A DNA stretch of 64,000 bases. It comes from Ignavibacteriae bacterium HGW-Ignavibacteriae-1. GTDB taxonomy: Bacteria > Bacteroidota > Ignavibacteria > Kapaibacteriales > UBA2268. The first letter of the stretch is position 1. Each line of letters starts with the position of its first letter. The notes beneath the pieces are model-generated. The model ran no database searches. It worked only from the letters and a program-made list of their open reading frames with translations, and was not told where the DNA came from. Where the stretch lies: the NCBI GenBank assembly GCA_002839825.1, contig PGYU01000001.1, forward strand, positions 1-64,000. Reading direction: 5' to 3'. Of the stretch, positions 44,265 to 52,155 are shown one piece after another. The translations under genes and the position numbers were made by a program.

Positions 44265-45305
44265 ATGAAAAAATTTATAATTATATTAGCATTATTCTCG
44301 TTGCCTGTTTTTGTTGCAAATGTTTATGCTGTTGTTGATGCCACTCAAGGCACAACAGCCGGCGAAGCATCAAAAGTAGGCGCTGCAGGCGGGCAATTCC
44401 TCAAAATAGGTATAGGCGCCAGAGCTAATGCGATGGGCGGTGCTTTTTCTTCAATGGCAAACGATTTGTCGTCAGTACATTGGAATCCTGCCGGTTTGGC
44501 AAATATCAAAAGCATGGCTGCCGATTTCTCTTATACTCAATGGTTCGCAGGGTTTTCACATAATTTCGCCGCCTTAGCGATGCCACTTTCAGAGGACTTT
44601 ACCTTCGCTGCAAATGTTACATCGTTCACAAGTGGTGATATTCCCGTAACAACTATGTATCGCCCTGACGGAACAGGCTCAAACTATTCGGTTAATGATA
44701 TAGCCCTTGGTGTCAGTTTATCAGGGTTCTTGACTAACGAATTCGCTTTTGGCATAACTGCTAAATATGTTCAGAATGCTTTTGCTTCTGTATCAAGTAC
44801 AGGTTTAGCGTTTGACATTGGTACATTGTATGATTTCGGATATTATGGAATCAAATTAGGTTTTTCTATTCATAATCTCGGTACTCAACAAGCTTATGAT
44901 GGACAAGATTTGAGAACTACTCAGAAATTATATGACGCCATGCACTCTACACCATTAGATGCGACTTATTTGGCATATCCATATAATTTACCAATTATTT
45001 TCCGTGCAGGAATTTCCGGTGATATTTTGAATTCAGGCGATAATCACTTACGTTTAGCCGCTGACTTCAATACTTTGACTGACGTTCCCGAACAATTTGC
45101 TGTTGGTGCAGAGTACGTATGGAAAGATTTTCTAGCTTTCAGAGCCGGTTACGTAATGGGTCATGACCAATTAGGTTTCTCCGGTGGTGTTGGCTTGAAA
45201 TATTTCGGTGGTGGATTTGGCGGTCAAGTTGATTACGCTATCACACCAACTGTCAACTTAGGTTTACTTAACAGATTGAGTGTTTCCATGAATTTTGGTT
45301 CCTAA
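44265..45305 (+). CDS. PorV/PorQ-family outer-membrane protein
   Basis: A 346-residue outer-membrane barrel with signal peptide (about 1-22). The region following it, KVGAAGGQFLKIGIGARANAMGGAFSS then DLSSVHWNPAGLANI, is the hallmark of the PorV/PorQ (UPF0164/FadL-like) family. PorV in Bacteroidetes shuttles T9SS cargo from the translocon to the attachment machinery, while PorQ is an accessory barrel. The barrel continues with FADFSYTQWFAG-like strands (ADFSYTQWFAGFSHNF) and ends LLNRLSVSMNFGS. Its position after a large protein with a sorting domain fits a cargo-specific shuttle. Exact assignment to PorV versus PorQ is not possible here. Confidence 0.87.
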   Translation: MKKFIIILALFSLPVFVANVYAVVDATQGTTAGEASKVGAAGGQFLKIGIGARANAMGGAFSSMANDLSSVHWNPAGLANIKSMAADFSYTQWFAGFSHNFAALAMPLSEDFTFAANVTSFTSGDIPVTTMYRPDGTGSNYSVNDIALGVSLSGFLTNEFAFGITAKYVQNAFASVSSTGLAFDIGTLYDFGYYGIKLGFSIHNLGTQQAYDGQDLRTTQKLYDAMHSTPLDATYLAYPYNLPIIFRAGISGDILNSGDNHLRLAADFNTLTDVPEQFAVGAEYVWKDFLAFRAGYVMGHDQLGFSGGVGLKYFGGGFGGQVDYAITPTVNLGLLNRLSVSMNFGS

Positions 45306-45325
45306 TTTGCCTATGTATATTATTC

Positions 45326-45364
45326 AATTGCCGTTAAGTAAATTATGCTTAACGGCAATTTTTA
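45326..45364 (+). terminator. Rho-independent terminator after the PorV-like gene
   Basis: AATTGCCGTTAAG (45326-45338) pairs over 13 bases with CTTAACGGCAATT (45348-45360), loop TAAATTATG, followed by TTTAT. It overlaps the in-frame region upstream of the next gene, which supports placing that gene's start at 45387. Confidence 0.88.
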
Positions 45365-45386
45365 TAAAAAAATAACAGGTATTACA

Positions 45387-46823
45387 ATGAAAAAAATTGT
45401 GCTTTTGTTAATTTTTGTTTCTTATGCGGCTTATTCTAATCCGCTATTTGTTGCAATTGACCATTCATCTTTTATGGATGAATCAGGAAATTATTCCTGG
45501 GAATTGACATATTCATTTCATAATAATATTCTAACTTATGTTGACCAAGACAAGTTAGGATATTATCAAGGAGAATTATTTTTCGATATTGAAATCAGCA
45601 GCTCTACCCAATCTATTTTGACCGAACAATGGGTGGTTTCTTCAAAAGTTGAATATGAAAATAAGGATAAAGTTATGAATTTGTTGGGGAAGAAGTCCTT
45701 TCAGCTTCAACCCGGACAATACAAAGCTAAGTTGAAAGTTCTCGATGTATATAATGATGAGAGAAACATTGAGACCGAAATTGTCTTTATTGTAGATAAA
45801 GTTGAAGCAAATAATATTCATTTAAGTATGCCAGTTTTTGCTTATGAAATTGATGATGCTGCCAACCCGAAAACTGATTGGGATAAGATGTTTTTACGTG
45901 GAAACTATTACATACTGCCAAATTCTGCTTTGGAATTCGTGGGGCAGTCTCATAATGTAAAAGGTTTTTTCCAAGTATATAATGCCGATAAATACGCCCA
46001 AAGTGGTTATAATATTGGCTATCGTATTATAGATGGTGCCCGGCGAGGTTTGAAAAGTTTTAATGTTGAAATTAAAGATTCCAAATCCGTGAATATGATT
46101 CCATTTGATTTAGCTTTGGATACAGTTGCCTCAGGAGTGTATTATTTGCAAATCGTAATGTCATATCCGATAGATTCGCCAGTTGATTCTATTGAAGTTG
46201 AAAAAAAGTTTTATATAAATAATCCATCAAAACCACCTGTACATAAAATCTACTTTACTGAAAATGAAATGTTCCAAAAAAGCGAGTTTGCTACTTTAGA
46301 CAAGTTTGCAGTGGAAGAAGAATTCCAAAAAGCATCTGTCATTGCTGAATCGGGTGAAAAGGAGCAATTTGAATCACTTTCAACATTGCAGGCAAAACAA
46401 AGATTTTTGTTTCGGTTTTGGTACATTCGTGATTCGGATACAACTACCAACATCAATGAAACACTCATCGAGTTCAGGAGAAGAGAAGAATATGCCAACA
46501 CATACTTCAATACAGGTTATGTAAAAAATGGTTGGAGTTCAGACAGAGGTAAAGTCATGTTGAAATATGGCATTCCATCTCGAAGAGAGCCAACTGACGG
46601 ACATTTTGGTTATAATTCTTATGAAGAATGGCTGTACGAAGGTGTTCAAGGTGGTGCCAAATTCTATTTTGTTGACCGAACAGGAAATGGGCATTTTAGA
46701 TTGGTACATTCTACAGCAAGGGGTGAAATATATAACGCAAGTTGGTATAATGATTATGTCCCATCAACTCGTGATATAAGGATTGATGATGCGCACCCAA
46801 CACCCGAGCCTGTCCGAAAATGA
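45387..46823 (+). CDS. GWxTD-domain exported protein
   Basis: A 478-residue protein with a signal peptide (MKKIVLLLIFVSYAAYS). The first about 310 residues are beta-rich Ig-like sequence. The C-terminal about 130 residues match the GWxTD domain: FLFRFWYIRDSD, ETLIEFRRREEYANTYF, then GWSSDRGKVMLKYGIPSRREP with GWSSD in place of GWxTD, and YEEWLYEG. This domain is widespread in the FCB superphylum and its function is not established. The ATG at 45387 starts the signal peptide and lies after the terminator. It overlaps the acyltransferase gene by four bases, tying it to LPS assembly. Confidence 0.83.
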   Translation: MKKIVLLLIFVSYAAYSNPLFVAIDHSSFMDESGNYSWELTYSFHNNILTYVDQDKLGYYQGELFFDIEISSSTQSILTEQWVVSSKVEYENKDKVMNLLGKKSFQLQPGQYKAKLKVLDVYNDERNIETEIVFIVDKVEANNIHLSMPVFAYEIDDAANPKTDWDKMFLRGNYYILPNSALEFVGQSHNVKGFFQVYNADKYAQSGYNIGYRIIDGARRGLKSFNVEIKDSKSVNMIPFDLALDTVASGVYYLQIVMSYPIDSPVDSIEVEKKFYINNPSKPPVHKIYFTENEMFQKSEFATLDKFAVEEEFQKASVIAESGEKEQFESLSTLQAKQRFLFRFWYIRDSDTTTNINETLIEFRRREEYANTYFNTGYVKNGWSSDRGKVMLKYGIPSRREPTDGHFGYNSYEEWLYEGVQGGAKFYFVDRTGNGHFRLVHSTARGEIYNASWYNDYVPSTRDIRIDDAHPTPEPVRK

Positions 46824-47728
46824 AACGTTTTAATATCATAATTGATTATCTCACTTTGTTAATTGTGATTTGCTTAGGGTTTATTTCAAGATTCTTGAGT
46901 ATTCAATCTCGGGGTAAGTTCGGACAGTTCGTAGGTCGTTTTTTAATGATTTCAAGACGCCGCAAAAAAATCACATATGATAATATTAAGACTGCATTTC
47001 CTGAATTTGCCGAAGAACGGATTCAGGAAATACTTGTTGGGTCATACCATAATCTGGGTATAACTATGATGGAATTATTGGCTTTTCCATATCTCAAGAT
47101 TGATGGTTTCAGAAAGTACTTGAAATATGAAAATGAAGATTTATTCCGACAAATTCACTCTCGTGGCAAAGGAATGATTTTACTGTCCGGGCATTACGGG
47201 AATTGGGAAATGTTAGCTTGTACTGCAGGTGCTTTCTCGAAAATTCCTATTACTATTGTTGTCAAACCTCAGCGCAACAAACTTATAGACCATTACCTGA
47301 ACCAATATCGGACTATGTACGGCAATTCCATAGTTCCAATGTCTAAAGCTGCAAAAATCATGATAAAAGCTATCAAAAATAATGAGGCTGTTGCATTGCT
47401 TGTTGACCAAAGTGCAGATGCAAGTAAGGATATTTTTGTTGATTTTTTTGGCAGAAAAGCTGTTACTTACGAGGCTCCGGCAGCTTTAGCTCTACGCTTA
47501 AATGTGCCTATCTTGATTGGATTTGCTGTCAGAAATTCTGATTTCACTTATACAGTAGAATTGAATGAACTGAAGCATGATGATTTGAATAATGATAGCG
47601 CAGGTATTGCCGAACTCACCAAACGTCATGTCGCCATTTTGGAAAATATTATAAGAAAGCATCCGCATCTGTGGGCATGGCAGCACAATCGTTGGAAGCA
47701 TAAAGCGCCAAATACCGAAAATGAATAA
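46820..47728 (+). CDS. Lipid A biosynthesis acyltransferase (LpxL/HtrB family)
   Basis: A 302-residue inner-membrane-associated enzyme that adds secondary acyl chains to lipid A. One N-terminal helix (about 8-28) is followed by the acyltransferase domain. The catalytic HxxxxE motif is GHYGNWEM at about residues 121-128, then KPQRNKLIDHYLNQYR and LLVDQSADASKDIFVDFFG. The tail YHLWAWQHNRWK-like WAWQHNRWKHK is family-typical. It begins with an ATGA overlap with the GWxTD gene and overlaps the next glycosyltransferase by eight bases, so the three are co-expressed. Confidence 0.9.
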   Translation: MKRFNIIIDYLTLLIVICLGFISRFLSIQSRGKFGQFVGRFLMISRRRKKITYDNIKTAFPEFAEERIQEILVGSYHNLGITMMELLAFPYLKIDGFRKYLKYENEDLFRQIHSRGKGMILLSGHYGNWEMLACTAGAFSKIPITIVVKPQRNKLIDHYLNQYRTMYGNSIVPMSKAAKIMIKAIKNNEAVALLVDQSADASKDIFVDFFGRKAVTYEAPAALALRLNVPILIGFAVRNSDFTYTVELNELKHDDLNNDSAGIAELTKRHVAILENIIRKHPHLWAWQHNRWKHKAPNTENE

Positions 47729-48773
47729 TCATTTTCAAAATATTGCTGTTTTGCAAACCGCATTTCTGGGTGATGTTGCACTCGCTATGCCATTGTGCAA
47801 GGCTCTAAAAAGCATTTATCCTAATTCTCGGCTGACATTTATTACTACAAAAGCTGCAAGCCCAATCGCCGAAATTGTATCAAGTATTGATGAAGTCATC
47901 GTTTTCGATAAACGAAATGCTCATAGTGGATTCAAAGGAACTTTCGCTTTTGGTAAATTTTTGAAAGAATTTAAATTTGATTTATTCATTTCATTGCATC
48001 GTTCCTTTCGTTCCTCACTGATTGCCAAGCTTGCCAAAGCAGATTTTTCAATTTCTTATGATACTGCTACACTATCATTTTTATTTGACAAAAAATGCAA
48101 GTATCGGCTGCACGAGCATGAAATCAGAAGGAATCTGAATTTTTTAGAATGCATTGGAAAAGGTGAATTAATTGATGAATTTGATAATCCCGCTGTCAAT
48201 CTAAATTTTCCCGATTATGACATAAACTATGTCGAGCAATATCTTAATCAAATTGGCAATAAGTCTGATAAAACTGCATTAATTGCCCCAAATTCTGTTT
48301 GGGAAACAAAAAAATGGACTAAAACCGGCTATATAAATTCAGCTGAAATTTTGACAAATAGGGGATTCAATGTACTGATTATCGGCTCTCAATCCGATAA
48401 GGATTATTGCGATGAAATATCTCAAAAAAGTGGAGCGATAAATACTTGCGGCATATTCACAATTCCTCAAACCATTTATCTGATGAAAAAAGCACAATTT
48501 TTAGTTTGCAATGATAGTGCCCCGATTCACTTTGCAGGAATGGTTAATTGTCCGATTGTTGCCATATTCGGACCAACATCGCCGCTGTTCGGCTTTTATC
48601 CACGCTCCCGGCAAAGCACTGTAATCGAGAGGGCGGAGCTTGATTGTAAGCCATGTGAAATTCACGGAAACAAAAAATGTCCCTTAGGGACATTTGATTG
48701 TATGAATCTTATTAAGGCTGAGGAAGTTGCCAACGCTGCTAATAATATCACTTCGACTCAGACAGCTCAATAA
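47721..48773 (+). CDS. Glycosyltransferase family 9 (heptosyltransferase-like)
   Basis: A 350-residue GT-B enzyme related to WaaC/WaaF, which add heptoses to the LPS core. The N-terminus AVLQTAFLGDVALAMPLCKAL and the C-terminal donor-binding segment CNDSAPIHFAGMVNCPIVAIFGPTSP are diagnostic, along with ALIAPNSVWETKKWT. Four cysteines near the end (CKPCEIHGNKKCPLGTFDC) also occur in related heptosyltransferases. It is the last gene of the GWxTD-acyltransferase operon. Donor and acceptor sugars are unknown. Its end overlaps the convergent EVE gene by 26 bases, with no terminator between. Confidence 0.9.
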   Translation: MNNHFQNIAVLQTAFLGDVALAMPLCKALKSIYPNSRLTFITTKAASPIAEIVSSIDEVIVFDKRNAHSGFKGTFAFGKFLKEFKFDLFISLHRSFRSSLIAKLAKADFSISYDTATLSFLFDKKCKYRLHEHEIRRNLNFLECIGKGELIDEFDNPAVNLNFPDYDINYVEQYLNQIGNKSDKTALIAPNSVWETKKWTKTGYINSAEILTNRGFNVLIIGSQSDKDYCDEISQKSGAINTCGIFTIPQTIYLMKKAQFLVCNDSAPIHFAGMVNCPIVAIFGPTSPLFGFYPRSRQSTVIERAELDCKPCEIHGNKKCPLGTFDCMNLIKAEEVANAANNITSTQTAQ

Positions 48774-49158
48774 TCCGCTCATATTGCGCCATGCTTAAGG
48801 GCATCACAGATAATCGAGTGTGCCTGATTAGCGGAACTTCGGCAAGCACTTTGTCCGCTTTAATCGTTGTCAATGTTACATAACGCTTTAATTCCTTAAC
48901 GAATGTCAACTCGACTGCAACCCATCTGTCATCTTCTGCAGTAGTGTCTTTGAAGGCTTGTTTCGTAACTTTTGCAATTGCCCGAACGTCTTTATCAGTC
49001 TGGCTATGATAAATCAATACCAAGTCGCCGGTTTTCATCGAATTCAAATTAATCCGTGCTTGATGATTTCTAATCCCGTCCCAAGTCGTTTTTTTATCTC
49101 TCTTCAAGTCTTCAACGGAATATGTGCCAGGGTCGCTTTTGACTAACCAATAATTCAT
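48748..49158 (-). CDS. EVE-domain protein
   Basis: A 136-residue soluble protein made of a single EVE domain, a PUA-like fold that binds modified bases in DNA or RNA. It starts MNYWLVKSDPGTYSVEDL and has WDGIRNHQARINL, GDLVLIYHSQTD and the C-terminal SVMPLSMAQYERI, all conserved in this family (YTH-related). The ATG at 49158 is the family start; an in-frame TTG upstream would add four residues. It lies downstream of the thioredoxin-like lipoprotein on the same strand and overlaps the convergent glycosyltransferase gene. Target nucleotide is unknown. Confidence 0.93.
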   Translation of the reverse strand: MNYWLVKSDPGTYSVEDLKRDKKTTWDGIRNHQARINLNSMKTGDLVLIYHSQTDKDVRAIAKVTKQAFKDTTAEDDRWVAVELTFVKELKRYVTLTTIKADKVLAEVPLIRHTRLSVMPLSMAQYERIIELSESK

Positions 49159-49170
49159 TTCTGACCCCAA

Positions 49171-49695
49171 TTAATAATTTTTCAAAGCATCTTCGATGAA
49201 TAATTCGACAGGGAAATCCGGATTAAGTTCATACTCTATGGACGTTCTCGTTAACATTGTATCGGTTACAGAATAAATAGGTTGTCCATTTTTCAATATT
49301 ATGAACGCAGGTAATTCATTCAATGTAAATAAATCTGAGTAGGGATATGCGTCTCTATTGGAACGCATAGAATAATATTCGATATTTGCATCAGGAATAC
49401 CTGATAAATCCGAACCTTTCACAAATGCCGGAAATAGTTTATGAGTTCCGGGACACGAACAAGCAGGCTTCAGAAACACAAGAATTTTGTGAATTTGCGG
49501 GTCGAAGTTGTTTTTGATTTCGTCCACCAATTGTTGATTTGGTTCATACGCTTTGTATTCAATATCAAACCAACTATAACCGGGTGTTCTCACTAAATTA
49601 TCTAACTGCATTAGTTGTGCCGTATGCTCAGTTGATGAATCCTCGCATGACATTATAAAAGCTACTGAGAGCAAGATTAATATATATTTTTTCAT
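49171..49695 (-). CDS. Thioredoxin-like lipoprotein
   Basis: A 174-residue protein with a lipoprotein signal (ILILLSVAFIMSC, lipid-modified Cys at 21). The middle has a thioredoxin-like strand ILVFLKPACSCPGTHKLFP with a Cys-Ser-Cys active-site-like pair in place of CxxC, and later ELPAFIILKNGQPIY with the cis-proline expected before the next strand. Its attachment in the inner or outer membrane and role in disulfide chemistry are inference. ATG 49695 has GGATAG upstream. The EVE gene ATG lies 12 bases after the stop, so the two are probably co-transcribed. Confidence 0.65.
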   Translation of the reverse strand: MKKYILILLSVAFIMSCEDSSTEHTAQLMQLDNLVRTPGYSWFDIEYKAYEPNQQLVDEIKNNFDPQIHKILVFLKPACSCPGTHKLFPAFVKGSDLSGIPDANIEYYSMRSNRDAYPYSDLFTLNELPAFIILKNGQPIYSVTDTMLTRTSIEYELNPDFPVELFIEDALKNY

Positions 49696-49768
49696 AATTC
49701 TATCCAAAATTTTAATTAACAATTAACAAATTTATTAACGAGTCAGAATAAAAATAAATCTAAAAAAT

Positions 49769-50488
49769 TTAAACAAGAATTGTGCTTAAATCTGTTCCCG
49801 GTTCAATTTCATACGCCTTCTTGCCGAATTTGAAAATCCGAGCTTGTTTTGACCCAAGAAGTATATGCTTATCGCCATTCACATGAATGATACTTCCTTC
49901 TCGCAAACCCACAACGTATTTGTCATGATTTAGAACCAAATATTCCTCAATTCGTTGCTCACGAGTTTCACCATGATGTCCTTCGGGATGAGCATCTAAA
50001 TAATGCGGATTGATTTGGTAGTCAACCAAATCCAAAGCTTGGAAACTTCGAGGCTCCACAATAGGCATATCATTTGTTGTTCTAATCGTAGGACATGCCA
50101 AATTTGCCCCGGCACTCCAACCTATATATTGGAAACCGGTTTCAACTTTGCTGCGAATTAATTCCAACAATTCATATTCGTAAACTGTTCTCAATAATTG
50201 AAAAGTATTACCGCCGCCAACTGCTATTGCATCTGAATTTTCGATAATATCTCTTGGAATTCCATTATGGACAGAATTGATTGAATACCCCAATGAACTG
50301 AATACATTTGCAACCTTGGCTTCGTAATCGTCATGACTGAAAGTGACTCCTGCATAGGGGATAAAGGCGATTGCTTTATGGTCGTCTCCAAAAAAACCTT
50401 TGATGGAATCCAAAGCGTGTTCTAAATAGTTATAACCGTGAGTTGTTGAATTGCTAAGTAAGAGTAAGTTTTTCATGTTTTTTGCCAT
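49769..50488 (-). CDS. pepE: Dipeptidase E (peptidase family S51)
   Basis: A 239-residue cytoplasmic serine peptidase that cleaves N-terminal aspartyl dipeptides. The family start is MKNLLLLSNSTTHG, with IPYAGVTFSHDDYEAKV, then DAIAVGGGNTFQLLRTVYE, and the nucleophile serine in GWSAGANLAC (about residue 126). PRSFQALDLVDYQINPHYLD contains the catalytic His region. Two possible starts exist, ATG 50488 and ATG 50476; the second matches the family N-terminus better but neither has a clear ribosome site. It follows the nuo terminator on the minus strand, so it has its own promoter. Confidence 0.93.
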   Translation of the reverse strand: MAKNMKNLLLLSNSTTHGYNYLEHALDSIKGFFGDDHKAIAFIPYAGVTFSHDDYEAKVANVFSSLGYSINSVHNGIPRDIIENSDAIAVGGGNTFQLLRTVYEYELLELIRSKVETGFQYIGWSAGANLACPTIRTTNDMPIVEPRSFQALDLVDYQINPHYLDAHPEGHHGETREQRIEEYLVLNHDKYVVGLREGSIIHVNGDKHILLGSKQARIFKFGKKAYEIEPGTDLSTILV

Positions 50489-50561
50489 TTATTGTTATTT
50501 CATCTTACAAATATCTGCTTTTTTTCTCATTTTTTCAAGAATAAACGAATAAAATCTTCAA

Positions 50562-50594
50562 TCAAAAAAAAAAGAGGCTGTTTCGAGCCTCTTT
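50562..50594 (-). terminator. Rho-independent terminator of the nuoLMN block
   Basis: On the minus strand AAAGAGGCT (complement of 50586-50594) pairs with AGCCTCTTT (complement of 50571-50579), followed by a run of Ts. It lies 26 bases after the nuoN stop. Confidence 0.9.
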
Positions 50595-50619
50595 AGTAAA
50601 AAGTAATTTTTGTAATTTT

Positions 50620-52107
50620 TTAGAAAAGCCCTTTGACTAGGTCAATAAGATAAGTAGGGAAGATACCCAATAAAATAACGAATATAGTCGAAATTACTAA
50701 TGTCAAAGTCGCTTTGCTGAATCCGAATTTTTCTGTCATCGGTGTTTCGCTATCTTTGAAATACATATAGACAATCAAACCGATGTAGAAATAAATTGAA
50801 ATTATAGTCGAAATAACCGCAACAATCGTTAACCATGTAAACCCTGATTCAATTGCTGCAATAAATAGCATATATTTCCCGGGGAATCCACCAAACGGCG
50901 GTATGCCGGCTAATGAAAACATGAAAATACCCATTATAGCCGCAAGCATCGGGTTAGTTTTGGACAATCCTGTGTAATCTTTCAAATCCATGCGCCCATC
51001 ATTTTTTTCGATGATGCCAACTACAACAAAAGCTCCAATTTGCATAAACATGTAAGCCATCGAATAAAATACTATACCGCTCCAACCATTTATCGAATTT
51101 GAGACTATACCCATCAATAAATAGCCCGCATGAGCTACTGAGGAGTATGCCAACATACGTTTGACATTCTTCTGCACTACAGCACTAATATTGCCAACAA
51201 GCATCGTTAAAGCGGAAATAATTGCTATTAGCCACTTTGCATCGGTAGTGAAGTCTGTCATTTCGATGATTTTATCAGATATAAGTGCAGGGTCGAAGTT
51301 TGAAGGCAACATCGCTTTGGTAACCAAGATTAATGCTGCCAATGCTGCTGCTTTTCCGGCTGTACTCATGAAACCGGTAGCCATTGTTGGTGCTCCTTGA
51401 TATACATCAGGTGCCCATTGATGAAATGGAAATGCTGCAACTTTAAAACTAAGTCCGACTATAAGTAGAGCAAAACCGATTCTCAAGTATAAGAAATCTA
51501 CATTTCCGGTCAACATCTTGGCGCCGATAGCTTCAAAATCTAACAATCCTCCGGTCGCACCATATATTAGTGCCATGCCGTAAATTAGAAATCCGGTAGC
51601 AAAAGCACCGAGTAGGAAGTATTTCAAAGCCGCTTCTACCGATGTGAAACGTTCGCGGAAAAACCCTGCCATTATGTAGAAAGTTATAGACATTATCTCT
51701 ATGCCGACAAATAATATCAACATATTGTTTGCATGAGCAATCGTGGACATACCGCAAACCGCAAATAAAATTAACGAATAGAATTCCTTTCGTTCTACGT
51801 TTTGCGCTCTCATATAGGATTGCGATGCGAATAATGTCAATATTCCGGCTATTACAAATAATATATCGAAAACTGCCGAAATACCTCCGTAGGCTATCAT
51901 TCCATTCGAGAATCCACCTTCGGGTACCGGCTGTCCGTGCATATTCATGGTATAAGCTGACAAAATGCCGACTGCTATCAGCGAAATTAATGCGAAGTAA
52001 AAGGTTAAGGATTTGTTCTTTCCGGAAAAAGCATCAACCAAAATTATTATAATCGCCAAAGCGGCGGATAAATACACCGGCGAACCCATTAATAAATCAT
52101 TCCACAT
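50620..52107 (-). CDS. nuoN: NADH-quinone oxidoreductase subunit N
   Basis: A 495-residue inner-membrane antiporter-like subunit of complex I, moving protons as NADH or ferredoxin electrons reach quinone. About 14 helices are evident. Family motifs include SFKVAAFPFHQWAPDVYQGAP, VQKNVKRMLAYSSVAHAGYLL and LAGIPPFGGFPGKYMLF. Key charged residues in the membrane (K in FKVAAFPFH, E in GIEIMSITFYIMAG) are present. The ATG at 52107 is chosen; an in-frame TTG three codons earlier is possible. It is last in the L-M-N order, 48 bases after nuoM. Confidence 0.95.
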   Translation of the reverse strand: MWNDLLMGSPVYLSAALAIIIILVDAFSGKNKSLTFYFALISLIAVGILSAYTMNMHGQPVPEGGFSNGMIAYGGISAVFDILFVIAGILTLFASQSYMRAQNVERKEFYSLILFAVCGMSTIAHANNMLILFVGIEIMSITFYIMAGFFRERFTSVEAALKYFLLGAFATGFLIYGMALIYGATGGLLDFEAIGAKMLTGNVDFLYLRIGFALLIVGLSFKVAAFPFHQWAPDVYQGAPTMATGFMSTAGKAAALAALILVTKAMLPSNFDPALISDKIIEMTDFTTDAKWLIAIISALTMLVGNISAVVQKNVKRMLAYSSVAHAGYLLMGIVSNSINGWSGIVFYSMAYMFMQIGAFVVVGIIEKNDGRMDLKDYTGLSKTNPMLAAIMGIFMFSLAGIPPFGGFPGKYMLFIAAIESGFTWLTIVAVISTIISIYFYIGLIVYMYFKDSETPMTEKFGFSKATLTLVISTIFVILLGIFPTYLIDLVKGLF

Positions 52108-52155
52108 CTTAGTCAAACCTGCTTGTTTGTTTACAATATTGTAATTGCATCCCTG

